Part shown: positions 6,610 to 12,974 of the stretch, piece after piece
Layout of the letters: each line of letters opens with the position of its first letter
How positions within the stretch are numbered: the stretch's first letter is position 1
Assembly: GCA_025458985.1 (NCBI GenBank)
Contig: JALORM010000053.1
Location: forward strand, 1 to 18,172
DNA from: Paracoccaceae bacterium
GTDB lineage: Bacteria > Pseudomonadota > Alphaproteobacteria > Rhodobacterales > Rhodobacteraceae
Direction of reading: 5' to 3'
DNA length: 18,172 nt
Notes under the pieces: generated by a model
Told to the model about the DNA's origin: nothing
What the model saw: the letters and a program-made list of their open reading frames with translations, nothing else
The model's database searches: none
Program-made: the position numbers and the translations under genes

Positions 6610-7647
6610 TCAGCGCCGGATCAGCGTGTCGCCGAGCGACAGGGCGGGGGCAAGCTCCACCCGTTCCTCGGCGCGCTCGCGGCCCTCGGCCGCGGCCTTC
6701 GCGATCAGCTCGGCCGCCTTGCGGCCGATTTCACGGCGGCGGGCGTCCATCGTTGCCAGCCGCATCGGCAGACCGTCGAGAAGCTCGACGTCGTTGAAGC
6801 CCGCAAGACCGACCTTGCCGGGTACGTCGATACCCTTCTCGAGGCAGTAGAGCAGCCCGCCCGCGCCGATCATGTCGTTCGAGTAGTAGAGGAAATCGAG
6901 GTTCGGCGAACGCGCCAGCAGCGCCTCGGTCAGCTGGCGGCCCTTGGCGAGCCCCGATCCGCCCTCGTAGAACTCGTGATCTGCGATCTCGATCCCGGCC
7001 TTTGCCAGGACTTCGGTGAAGCCCTCGAACCGCTTCCGAGCGCGATGGTCCAGCGGCATCTTGGTGCCGAGGAAGGCGATCCGGCGGTAGCCCTGTTCCA
7101 CGATGGCCTTGGCCATCTCGCGCCCCGCCCGGCGGTGCGAGATGCCGACCACGGCATCGACCGGCTCGCCATCTGTATCCATGATCTCGACGACCGGGAC
7201 GCCGGCATTGGCCAGCATCGCCCGCGCCGGGGCGGTGTGTTCGAGCCCCGCGATGATCACGCCCGACGGTCGCCACGAGAGCATCTCGTAGAGAACCTCC
7301 TCCTCGCGTTCGGGGAGGTAGTTGGTGAACCCGATCACGGGCTGGAGGCCGGTGCCTTCCAGGACTTCCGAGATGCCCATCAGGACCTCGGGAAACACCA
7401 GGTTCGACACCGAGGGGATGATGACGCCGACCAGGTTCACGCGGCTGGACGCCAGTGCCCCGGCGATCTTGTTGGGCACGTAGCCAAGCCGCTTGGCGGC
7501 GGCCAGCACGCGGTCGCGCGTCGCCTCGCTCACGTCGCCGCGGTTGCGCAGGACGCGGCTGACCGTCATCTCGCTGACGCCCGAGGCCTCGGAAACGTCG
7601 CGCAGCGTCAGCGGGCGGCGCTGGGTCGGGCGGGGAGAGGCAGCCAA
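6610..7647 (-). CDS. LacI-family transcriptional regulator (GntR/gluconate-like)
   Basis: A 345-residue LacI/GalR-family repressor. The N-terminal helix-turn-helix and hinge helix occupy about residues 14-68, with LRDVSEASGVSEMTVSRVLR and a hinge region NKIAGALASSR. A periplasmic-binding-protein-like effector domain fills the rest. The core segment VVEIMDTDGEPVDAVVGISH resembles the gluconate repressor subgroup, so a sugar acid ligand is plausible but not shown. The start appears to be the TTG at 7645-7647, preceded by AGGGAA about ten bases upstream. No in-frame ATG exists near the start. The UDP-glucuronate epimerase-like gene begins four bases after its stop, so the regulator probably heads that transcription unit. 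A candidate operator lies 35 bases upstream. Whether it controls the downstream sugar genes or a distant catabolic operon is unknown. Confidence 0.92.
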   Translation of the reverse strand: MAASPRPTQRRPLTLRDVSEASGVSEMTVSRVLRNRGDVSEATRDRVLAAAKRLGYVPNKIAGALASSRVNLVGVIIPSVSNLVFPEVLMGISEVLEGTGLQPVIGFTNYLPEREEEVLYEMLSWRPSGVIIAGLEHTAPARAMLANAGVPVVEIMDTDGEPVDAVVGISHRRAGREMAKAIVEQGYRRIAFLGTKMPLDHRARKRFEGFTEVLAKAGIEIADHEFYEGGSGLAKGRQLTEALLARSPNLDFLYYSNDMIGAGGLLYCLEKGIDVPGKVGLAGFNDVELLDGLPMRLATMDARRREIGRKAAELIAKAAAEGRERAEERVELAPALSLGDTLIRR

Positions 7648-7681
7648 ATCGCGGGGTTCCCTGGGGCCTGTTTCCCGACCT

Positions 7682-7697
7682 TGTTAGCGCCAAACCA
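7682..7697. promoter_or_regulatory. Candidate LacI-family operator upstream of the regulator
   Basis: The sequence TGTTAGCGCCAAACCA, 35 bases before the regulator's TTG start, matches the left nine bases of the common LacI-family operator form TGTTAGCGCTAACA. The right half is degenerate. The position fits autoregulation. It is weak as a palindrome. Confidence 0.35.
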
Positions 7698-7760
7698 GCC
7701 AGTCTCCAAGACGCCCGTCCCGCGCGCATCCGCGGAGCCTCCGCGCAGCGGCTGCGCGGC

Positions 7761-7789
7761 TTGCATCGCAAGGCGTTTGCGGCGACAAG
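7761..7789 (+). promoter_or_regulatory. Candidate promoter of tRNA-Arg
   Basis: TTGCAT (7761-7766) and GACAAG (7784-7789) are 17 bases apart, with the tRNA starting 11 bases after the -10 box. The geometry matches the tRNA-Lys promoter in this window, but the -10 box is poor. Confidence 0.35.
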
Positions 7790-7799
7790 GCTGGGCAGC

Positions 7800-7875
7800 G
7801 GCCCCGTAGCTCAGGGGATAGAGCGACCGCCTCCTAAGCGGTAGGTCTCAGGTTCGAATCCTGACGGGGCCGCCA
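7800..7875 (+). tRNA. tRNA-Arg, anticodon CCT
   Basis: A complete cloverleaf. The acceptor stem is GGCCCCG (7800-7806) with CGGGGCC (7865-7871). The anticodon stem is ACCGC/GCGGT with loop CTCCTAA, anticodon CCT at 7833-7835. The T arm is TCAGG-TTCGAAT-CCTGA. The discriminator base is G7872 and CCA is encoded (7873-7875). It reads the rare arginine codon AGG. It is convergent with the small membrane protein gene just downstream. No integrase or repeated tRNA end is visible, so there is no sign of an island inserted here. Confidence 0.97.
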
Positions 7876-7891
7876 CCGTCCCGCCCTGCGT

Positions 7892-8233
7892 CTAGGGTCG
7901 ACGTCCCGCCCAGCTGCGCAGCCGCAACTGCGCCCAGCGCCGGAGCCGGACGAGCGAGGACGACACCCACGGACGCAGGCGCGGCAGGTCCAGCGACAGC
8001 AGCAGAAGCCCGAGCGGGATCATCCAGAACCCGAGGACCGGCAGAAACCCGAGGAAACCGCCGGCGACAAGCATCAGCGCGACCGGAATGCGCACGTAGC
8101 GCAGGCGCCCGTCGACCACCGAGCGCAGCGATGACCGCGCCACGGGCAGGCGGCGCTCCAGCGCGTCGATCTGCCGGCGCAGGCGGCGCAGGTGGCGGTC
8201 TCGGGGCGTTTCAGTCTGCGGGTTCACGGTCAT
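7892..8233 (-). CDS. Small conserved membrane protein of unknown function
   Basis: A 113-residue protein with a charged, Arg-rich N-terminus (about 1-47), a hydrophobic hairpin (about 49-82, with IPVALMLVAGGFLGFLPVLG and MIPLGLLLLSLDLP) and an Arg/Trp-rich basic C-terminal tail (84-113). The two hydrophobic stretches separated by a Pro/Gly turn recall the PGPGW-type small transmembrane proteins, but I do not recognise a firm family. The start is the ATG at 8231-8233. Strong positive charge on both flanks predicts that both ends are cytoplasmic. It lies 55 bases downstream of the winged-helix membrane protein on the same strand and may share its transcript. The function is unknown. Confidence 0.75.
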   Translation of the reverse strand: MTVNPQTETPRDRHLRRLRRQIDALERRLPVARSSLRSVVDGRLRYVRIPVALMLVAGGFLGFLPVLGFWMIPLGLLLLSLDLPRLRPWVSSSLVRLRRWAQLRLRSWAGRRP

Positions 8234-8288
8234 CGTCGGGATGTGGGGGGCGCCGGCACTCGGCGCAATGGCCGCGGTGCGCAGGGCT

Positions 8289-9041
8289 TCAGACCATGCG
8301 GATCGCGGTCTTGTCGACGGACAGCATGTAGCCCTTGCGCGCGATGTTCTTGACCAGAAGCTCGCTGACGATCTGGTTGCCCAGCATGTCGCGCAGCCGC
8401 TTGATGCGCGTGGCGCCCGCGGCCTCGTCGCAGTCGGCGGCGTTGCGGCCCGAGATCACCGCCTCGATCTCGGCACCCGACAGGACGTCGTCGTCCATCC
8501 GGGCCTCGGCCAGGACCGAGATCGTCTCGATCGCCGCCTCGGTCAGCTTGAACTCCATGTCGTTCAGCCAGACGCTGTTCTCTTCCCGGCTGATCAGCAG
8601 CGTCCGCACCTGGATGCCGGCGCGCTCGATCTCGTTCATGCGGCGGTTCAGCCCGACGATGGTGACAAGGAACACCAGCGAGGCGATGAGCAGCGCGGTG
8701 GAGAACAGCAGCAGGATGAAGATCACGAAGCGGTAGCTCTGCAGCACCTCGGAGAACGAGGTGCCGGACTGCGCGAGGATCTCGAGCAGCTTGATCTCGG
8801 CGTTCGACGTCAGGTTCTCGTTCTCGACGAAGATGCGTTCCACCCGGGCGTTGAACGCGTTGGCATCGGGGAGCTTGGCAAACAGCACAAGCGCCGCAGC
8901 GGCCAGGATCGCGACGATCGCGGCGATCCCGGCCAGAACCACGCGGTTGCCGGTCTGGCGGATGCTGGCGGGAAGGCGGTCCGCCGTCGGTTCGGGCAGG
9001 GCGTCGTCGGCCAAAGTCGGGGCTCCGTTCGATCGGACCAT
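8289..9041 (-). CDS. Membrane-anchored protein with C-terminal winged-helix-like domain
   Basis: A 250-residue protein with two membrane helices (about 33-55 and 104-131), separated by an about 48-residue, acid-rich segment likely in the periplasm. A cytoplasmic C-terminal domain (about 145-245) follows. That domain resembles an OmpR/ToxR-type winged helix: FKLTEAAIETISVLAE, then TRIKRLRDMLGNQIVSELLV and a closing RKGYMLSVD, which corresponds to the recognition helix and the wing's conserved GY. The order (membrane first, DNA-binding-like domain last) is the reverse of ToxR and CadC. The start is set at the ATG at 9041. A TTG at 9068 would add nine residues, and neither has a clear ribosome binding site. 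The upstream secreted protein ends 37 bases before the chosen start, so they may be co-transcribed. Its target and signal are unknown. Confidence 0.8.
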   Translation of the reverse strand: MVRSNGAPTLADDALPEPTADRLPASIRQTGNRVVLAGIAAIVAILAAAALVLFAKLPDANAFNARVERIFVENENLTSNAEIKLLEILAQSGTSFSEVLQSYRFVIFILLLFSTALLIASLVFLVTIVGLNRRMNEIERAGIQVRTLLISREENSVWLNDMEFKLTEAAIETISVLAEARMDDDVLSGAEIEAVISGRNAADCDEAAGATRIKRLRDMLGNQIVSELLVKNIARKGYMLSVDKTAIRMV

Positions 9042-9078
9042 GGTCGCGGGGGGCGTGCGGCGCGTCAAGCGGCCGGGA

Positions 9079-9369
9079 TCAGTAACGCAGGAAGTAGGCG
9101 CCCGCGCTGTCGCGGCGGCTGTCGAGCCCGTCGTCGCCGAAGACCGACATCACCTGCAGAAGTTCCCATCCGTCGCGGGCGATGCGCCGCGCGATCTCGG
9201 GGCCTGCCGCCTCGCGCGAGCAGTCGCTGTCGGAAAGCTCCGCCACGCCGTAGTGAAGCTGCAGCGGTCCTTCCCGCTTGGCCTTGTAGTCGGCAAAGCA
9301 GGCCGCCCCGGCCGGGGCGGCAAGCCCGAGGGCAAGCGGTATCGCAAGAAACAGGATGCGCGGTTTCAT
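9079..9369 (-). CDS. Small secreted protein of unknown function
   Basis: A 96-residue protein with a classical signal peptide: positively charged MKPR, a Leu/Ala-rich core, and a cleavage site after AGA or AGAA near residue 23. The mature part contains two cysteines (C24 and C50) that could pair in the periplasm, the segment YKAKREGPLQLHYGVAEL and a C-terminal half, GWELLQVMSVFGDDGLDSR...YFLRY. The GWELLQV...YFLRY pattern is reminiscent of DUF4177-type small domains, but I cannot confirm membership. The start is the ATG at 9367-9369. It is divergent from the secreted repeat protein at 9496, with 126 bases between them that presumably hold both promoters. The reading frame continues open upstream, but that extension is antisense to other genes and was not used. 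Confidence 0.8.
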   Translation of the reverse strand: MKPRILFLAIPLALGLAAPAGAACFADYKAKREGPLQLHYGVAELSDSDCSREAAGPEIARRIARDGWELLQVMSVFGDDGLDSRRDSAGAYFLRY

Positions 9370-9495
9370 GTCGGCGAAAATGCGCCGATTGCCCGCGATA
9401 TTCAATAACCCGCGCGGCTTGCGGCCGGCGTTATCCGATAGCCGCGGGGCGTTATTGCCTGTCTCGGGCTGCCACCCGCAGGAAAGGAACGGCAC

Positions 9496-9972
9496 ATGAC
9501 CCGCAAGATGCTCATCGCCTCGCTGCTTGCCGCTGCAATGGCGCTTGCCCCCGCGGCCCCCGCGGTCGCCGAGCCGGGCGGAGAGGACTATGCCAAGATC
9601 CTGCTCGGGCTGCTTGCGGCGGGCGCCATCGCAAATGCGCTCAAGAACGAGCGCGACCGCGAGCGCGAGGCCGAACGCAGCCGCAACAGGCCGGAAGAAT
9701 GGGATCGGGACTGGGACCGCAGCCATGGGCACGGCCGCCGCCAGCACGAAGGCCGCTTCGTCCTTCCCGCGCGCTGCGAGTTCGAGGTGCGCACCCGCAG
9801 CGGCTGGACCGACGTGCTTGGCAGGGCGTGCCTCGACCGCGAAGGGGTGCGCGTGTCGCGCCTGCCCGACGAGTGCGCCTTCGAGGTGCGGACCGAGCGC
9901 GGCCGCCGGGCCGTCTATGGCGAGCGGTGCCTGCGCGACTACGGATTCCGGGTTGAGGCGGGGCGGCGCTAG
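9496..9972 (+). CDS. Secreted protein with a two-copy 33-residue cysteine repeat
   Basis: A 158-residue protein with a signal peptide (1-25, cleavage after AVA), a short hydrophobic segment (35-49), a highly charged Arg/Glu/Asp/His-rich linker (51-87) and two tandem copies of a 33-residue unit (90-122 and 123-155). The copies share LPxxCxFEVRTxxGxxxVxGxxCLxxxGxRV. Each has two cysteines 18 apart (C94/C112 and C127/C145), which suggests one disulfide per copy in the periplasm. I do not recognise the family. A good ribosome binding site, AGGAAAGGAAC, precedes the ATG. A strong intrinsic terminator follows at 10035, so it is probably monocistronic. The function is unknown. The repeat suggests a small binding module. 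Confidence 0.85.
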   Translation: MTRKMLIASLLAAAMALAPAAPAVAEPGGEDYAKILLGLLAAGAIANALKNERDREREAERSRNRPEEWDRDWDRSHGHGRRQHEGRFVLPARCEFEVRTRSGWTDVLGRACLDREGVRVSRLPDECAFEVRTERGRRAVYGERCLRDYGFRVEAGRR

Positions 9973-10034
9973 ACAGGCGCCCCCTGTCGGCAGCGGCGCG
10001 GTTCCCGTCCCCGCAGGGGGGACCGCGTCAACCT

Positions 10035-10067
10035 CGGGCGGGAGGCTGGAACTCCCGCCCGATTTTT
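10035..10067 (+). terminator. Intrinsic terminator after the secreted repeat protein
   Basis: A perfect 10-base stem (10035-10044 with 10052-10061, CGGGCGGGAG paired with CTCCCGCCCG) with a 7-base loop is followed by ATTTTT. It ends the transcript of the gene at 9496 and separates it from rnhB. Confidence 0.92.
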
Positions 10068-10107
10068 CCCTTGAACGCCGCGGGCGCCTGCGCTTGCCTC
10101 GCAGGCG

Positions 10108-10728
10108 ATGCGCCCGCCACCCGACTTCCGCCACGAGAGCGACGCCCGCAGCGCGGGTTTCCTGCGTGTCGCAGGCGTGGACGAGGCCGGGCGCGGCCCG
10201 CTTGCCGGCCCGGTCGTTGCGGCGGCGGTGGTGCTGGTGCCCGGGCAGGTGCCGTCGGGACTGGACGATTCCAAGAAGCTTGGCGCCAGCACCCGAGACC
10301 GCCTGTTCACGGAACTGCTGGCGCTGGCCGAGGTCGGCGTCGGAATGGCAAGCGTCGAAGAGATCGACAGCCTCAACATCCTGCGCGCGGCGCACCTGGC
10401 GATGGAGCGTGCCCTCGCCGCCCTGGCCATGCTGCCCGACCTTGCCCTGGTCGACGGCAACCTTCTGCCGCGCGCGCTGCCCTGCCCGGGCCGCGCGCTG
10501 GTCGGGGGGGATGCGCTCTGCCTGTCGATCGCGGCCGCCTCGGTCGTGGCCAAGGTCACGCGCGACTGGATCATGGTGGATTTGGCGCAACAGCACCCCG
10601 GTTACGGATGGGACCGCAACATGGGTTACCCGAGCGCTGCCCACCGCGCGGCGCTGGCAAGCCTTGGGCCGACCCCACACCATAGGCGTTCGTTTCGCCC
10701 GGTGCACAACATCTTGTATCAAGAATAA
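10108..10728 (+). CDS. rnhB: Ribonuclease HII
   Basis: A 206-residue RNase HII, which cleaves the RNA strand of RNA-DNA hybrids and starts removal of misincorporated ribonucleotides. The signature VAGVDEAGRGPLAGPV (21-36) contains catalytic D25 and E26. Further conserved acids are D116 (VDGN) and D135 (GGDA). SIAAASVVAKVTRD (140-153) and the C-terminal HPGYGWDRNMGYPSAAH (163-179) and RRSFRPV are also typical. The length is normal. The start ATG at 10108 lacks a strong ribosome binding site, and the next in-frame methionine is internal to conserved sequence. ccrM follows on the same strand after 108 bases, an adjacency I associate with Rhodobacteraceae. Confidence 0.96.
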   Translation: MRPPPDFRHESDARSAGFLRVAGVDEAGRGPLAGPVVAAAVVLVPGQVPSGLDDSKKLGASTRDRLFTELLALAEVGVGMASVEEIDSLNILRAAHLAMERALAALAMLPDLALVDGNLLPRALPCPGRALVGGDALCLSIAAASVVAKVTRDWIMVDLAQQHPGYGWDRNMGYPSAAHRAALASLGPTPHHRRSFRPVHNILYQE

Positions 10729-10741
10729 TCTGTAAGTCTCT

Positions 10742-10780
10742 GATTCAATAAAGAATTTGACGCCGAATCACCTTTGACTC
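10742..10780 (+). promoter_or_regulatory. Cluster of three GANTC methylation sites upstream of ccrM
   Basis: GATTC (10742-10746), GAATC (10765-10769) and GACTC (10776-10780) lie within 39 bases in an unusually AT-rich gap directly upstream of the gene for the enzyme that methylates GANTC. A -35-like TTGACG sits at 10757-10762 and a second TTGACT at 10774-10779 overlaps the third site. No convincing -10 box is seen. In Caulobacter the ccrM leader also contains GANTC sites that lower expression when methylated, so a similar feedback is likely here. Confidence 0.65.
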
Positions 10781-10836
10781 ATGGTGATCTCCAACAAACC
10801 GACGCGCCAGGACAGGGTGCGGGGACAGAGGCAGAG

Positions 10837-11943
10837 ATGACGACCGGAACGGCCAAGGGGGCGGCGACGCTTCCCCTCGACACCATCCTTGCGGGCGATT
10901 GCATCGAGACGATGCGCGGGCTTCCCGAAGCCTCGGTCGACCTGATCTTCGCCGATCCGCCCTACAACCTGCAGCTCAAGGGCGATCTGCACCGCCCCGA
11001 CAACTCCAAGGTCGATGCGGTCGACGACGCCTGGGACCGCTTCGACGGCTTCGCCTCGTACGACCGCTTCACCCGCGCCTGGCTGGCCGAGGCGCGGCGG
11101 CTTCTGAAGCCGCACGGCGCGATCTGGGTGATCGGGTCCTACCACAACATCTTCCGCGTCGGCGCGGCGCTGCAGGACGCAGGCTACTGGCTTCTGAACG
11201 ACGTGATCTGGCGCAAGTCGAACCCGATGCCGAACTTCCGCGGCAAGCGGCTGACCAACGCGCACGAGACGCTGATCTGGGCGTCGAAGTCCGAAGGCGC
11301 GAAGTACACCTTCAACTACGAGGCGCTGAAGGCGCTCAACGAAGGCGTGCAGATGCGGTCGGACTGGACCATCCCGCTCTGCACCGGGCACGAGCGGGTG
11401 AAGGACGATCACGGCGACAAGGCGCACCCGACGCAGAAGCCCGAGGCGCTGCTGCACCGCGTGCTGGTCGGGACCACGAACCCCGGCGACGTGGTCCTGG
11501 ACCCGTTCTTCGGCACCGGCACCACCGGGGCGGTGGCGAAGATGCTCGGGCGCCGCTGGATCGGGATCGAGCGCGAGGAAAGCTATCGCCGTGTTGCCGG
11601 AAGGCGGCTTGAGCGGGTGCGCCCCCTCGACCGCGCGGCGCTGGAGGTCAGCACCTCGAAACGGGCCGAACCGCGCGTCGCCTTCGGCGTTCTGGTCGAA
11701 CGCGGTCTGCTGCGCCCGGGCGAGGTTCTGGTCAATGCCCGCGGCAAAGCCGCGAAGGTCCGCGCCGACGGCACGCTGGTCGGGGCGGATGTGACCGGCT
11801 CGATCCACCAGGTCGGCGCCGCCTACGAGCAGGCGCCCTCGTGCAACGGATGGACCTACTGGCATTTCCGCCGCGAGGGGCAGCTGATCCCCATCGACGT
11901 GCTGCGCCAGCAGGTCCGCGACGAGATGGGCGACATGCCCTGA
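10837..11943 (+). CDS. ccrM: CcrM-type DNA adenine-N6 methyltransferase (GANTC)
   Basis: A 368-residue beta-class DNA adenine methyltransferase. It has FADPPYNLQLKG with catalytic DPPY at 40-43, a central target-recognition region, VIWRKSNPMPNFRGKR (123-138), HPTQKPEALLHRVL (197-210) and the SAM-binding LDPFFGTGTTG (221-231) after the catalytic motif, the beta-class order. A C-terminal domain of about 95 residues, with SIHQVGAAY and CNGWTYWHF, is the CcrM-type DNA-binding extension. The size agrees with Caulobacter CcrM (358 residues). It methylates GANTC once per cell cycle and links chromosome replication to gene expression. The start is the ATG at 10837, preceded by GAGGCAGAG. An upstream in-frame TTG (10774) would place the GANTC sites inside the gene and is less likely. 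A strong terminator follows. Confidence 0.96.
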   Translation: MTTGTAKGAATLPLDTILAGDCIETMRGLPEASVDLIFADPPYNLQLKGDLHRPDNSKVDAVDDAWDRFDGFASYDRFTRAWLAEARRLLKPHGAIWVIGSYHNIFRVGAALQDAGYWLLNDVIWRKSNPMPNFRGKRLTNAHETLIWASKSEGAKYTFNYEALKALNEGVQMRSDWTIPLCTGHERVKDDHGDKAHPTQKPEALLHRVLVGTTNPGDVVLDPFFGTGTTGAVAKMLGRRWIGIEREESYRRVAGRRLERVRPLDRAALEVSTSKRAEPRVAFGVLVERGLLRPGEVLVNARGKAAKVRADGTLVGADVTGSIHQVGAAYEQAPSCNGWTYWHFRREGQLIPIDVLRQQVRDEMGDMP

Positions 11944-11988
11944 ACGGTTACCGCCGGTGCCCGGCCTTCCTGCCTGGGCACATGACTG

Positions 11989-12021
11989 GCCCCGCCTTGC
12001 AAGAGGCGGGGCTTCTTTTTT
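11989..12021 (+). terminator. Intrinsic terminator after ccrM
   Basis: A perfect 9-base stem, GCCCCGCCT (11989-11997) with AGGCGGGGC (12004-12012), and loop TGCAAG are followed by TTC and six T (12016-12021). It lies 46 bases after the ccrM stop. Confidence 0.93.
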
Positions 12022-12050
12022 CGCCTCGGCAGCGGGCGTGGCGGATGGGG

Positions 12051-12079
12051 TTGAGGCTGGGCCGCGCCGGCCTTAGGGT
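12051..12079 (+). promoter_or_regulatory. Candidate promoter of exodeoxyribonuclease III gene
   Basis: TTGAGG (12051-12056) and TAGGGT (12074-12079) are exactly 17 bases apart, directly between the ccrM terminator and the xth start at 12103. A GAGTC (GANTC type) site at 12092-12096 lies in the predicted short leader. Confidence 0.5.
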
Positions 12080-12102
12080 CGCGCGGCCCTGGAGTCCCGC
12101 CC

Positions 12103-12891
12103 ATGCCCTTCAGTCTTGCCACCTGGAACATCAACTCGGTCCGCCTGCGCGAAGCGCTGGTGTCGCGCCTGCTGACCGAGGAGGCGCCGGATGTGCTGTG
12201 TCTTCAGGAGTGCAAGAGCCCGGTCGAGAAGCTGCCCCTCGAGACGTTCCGCCAGCTGGGCTATGCCCACGTCGTGGCCCGCGGGCAGAAGGGCTACAAC
12301 GGCGTCGCGATCCTGTCGAAGCTTCCGCTGGTCGAGACGGGCAGCTTCGACTTCGCCGGGCTGGGCCATGCCCGCCACGTCGCGGCCCGGCTGGAGAACG
12401 GAGTTGCGATCCACAATTTCTATGTTCCCGCAGGCGGCGACATCCCCGACCCCGAGGCGAACCTGAAGTTCCGTCAGAAGCTCGACTATGTCGCCGCCCT
12501 GCGCGACTGGGGCCACGGGGAGCGGCCCGCCCGGTCGATCCTCGTGGGCGACCTCAACATCGCCCCGCGCGAGGACGATGTCTGGAGCCACAAGCAGCTT
12601 CTGAAGATCGTCAGCCATACCCCGGTCGAGACCGAGCTTCTCAACGATGCGCTTGCGGCGGGGGGATGGGTGGACGTGACGCGGCAGGACATCCCCTCGG
12701 GTCTGCTCTACAGCTGGTGGTCCTACCGCGCGCCCGACTGGGACGCGGCCGACAAGGGGCGCAGGCTGGATCACGTCTGGGCCACGGCCGACATCGCGCC
12801 GGCCGGCCACGGCAGCCGGGTGTTGCGCGCCGCCCGCGGCTGGGACCAGCCGTCCGATCACGCCCCAGTTTTCGCCACATTCGACCTGTAG
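12103..12891 (+). CDS. xth: Exodeoxyribonuclease III (AP endonuclease family)
   Basis: A 262-residue enzyme of the exonuclease III/APE1 family, which nicks DNA at abasic sites and trims 3' ends in base excision repair. Visible active-site elements are ATWNINSVR (6-14) with N11, QECK with metal ligand E36 (35-38), GYNGVAIL (64-71), VGDLNIAP with D150 and N152 (148-155), RLDHVWAT (221-228) and the final SDHAPV with D252 and H253 (251-256). The length is normal. The ATG follows CCCGCCC without a clear ribosome binding site, and a candidate promoter ends 23 bases upstream. It stands alone between the ccrM terminator and an anchored protein of unknown function, in the same direction as both. Confidence 0.95.
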   Translation: MPFSLATWNINSVRLREALVSRLLTEEAPDVLCLQECKSPVEKLPLETFRQLGYAHVVARGQKGYNGVAILSKLPLVETGSFDFAGLGHARHVAARLENGVAIHNFYVPAGGDIPDPEANLKFRQKLDYVAALRDWGHGERPARSILVGDLNIAPREDDVWSHKQLLKIVSHTPVETELLNDALAAGGWVDVTRQDIPSGLLYSWWSYRAPDWDAADKGRRLDHVWATADIAPAGHGSRVLRAARGWDQPSDHAPVFATFDL

Positions 12892-12974
12892 CCAATTCGC
12901 GAACAATGGCGGGCGGCAAGAGGCCCGGCCGCCGGATTTCGGGTGCTGGAGGCGCGCATCGGGCGCGGCAGGTC

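Noticed and set aside
4314..6797. 827-residue plus-strand open frame
   Set aside because: It is antisense to the CapD-like and epimerase genes, both of which have clear family motifs. The frame has shadow composition.
7800..7875. tRNA-Arg as a possible island attachment site
   Set aside because: No integrase, no repeated tRNA 3' end and no shift in base composition nearby.
9370..10722. Minus-strand upstream extension of the small secreted protein
   Set aside because: It runs antisense through rnhB and the repeat protein. The signal peptide at 9369 marks the real start.
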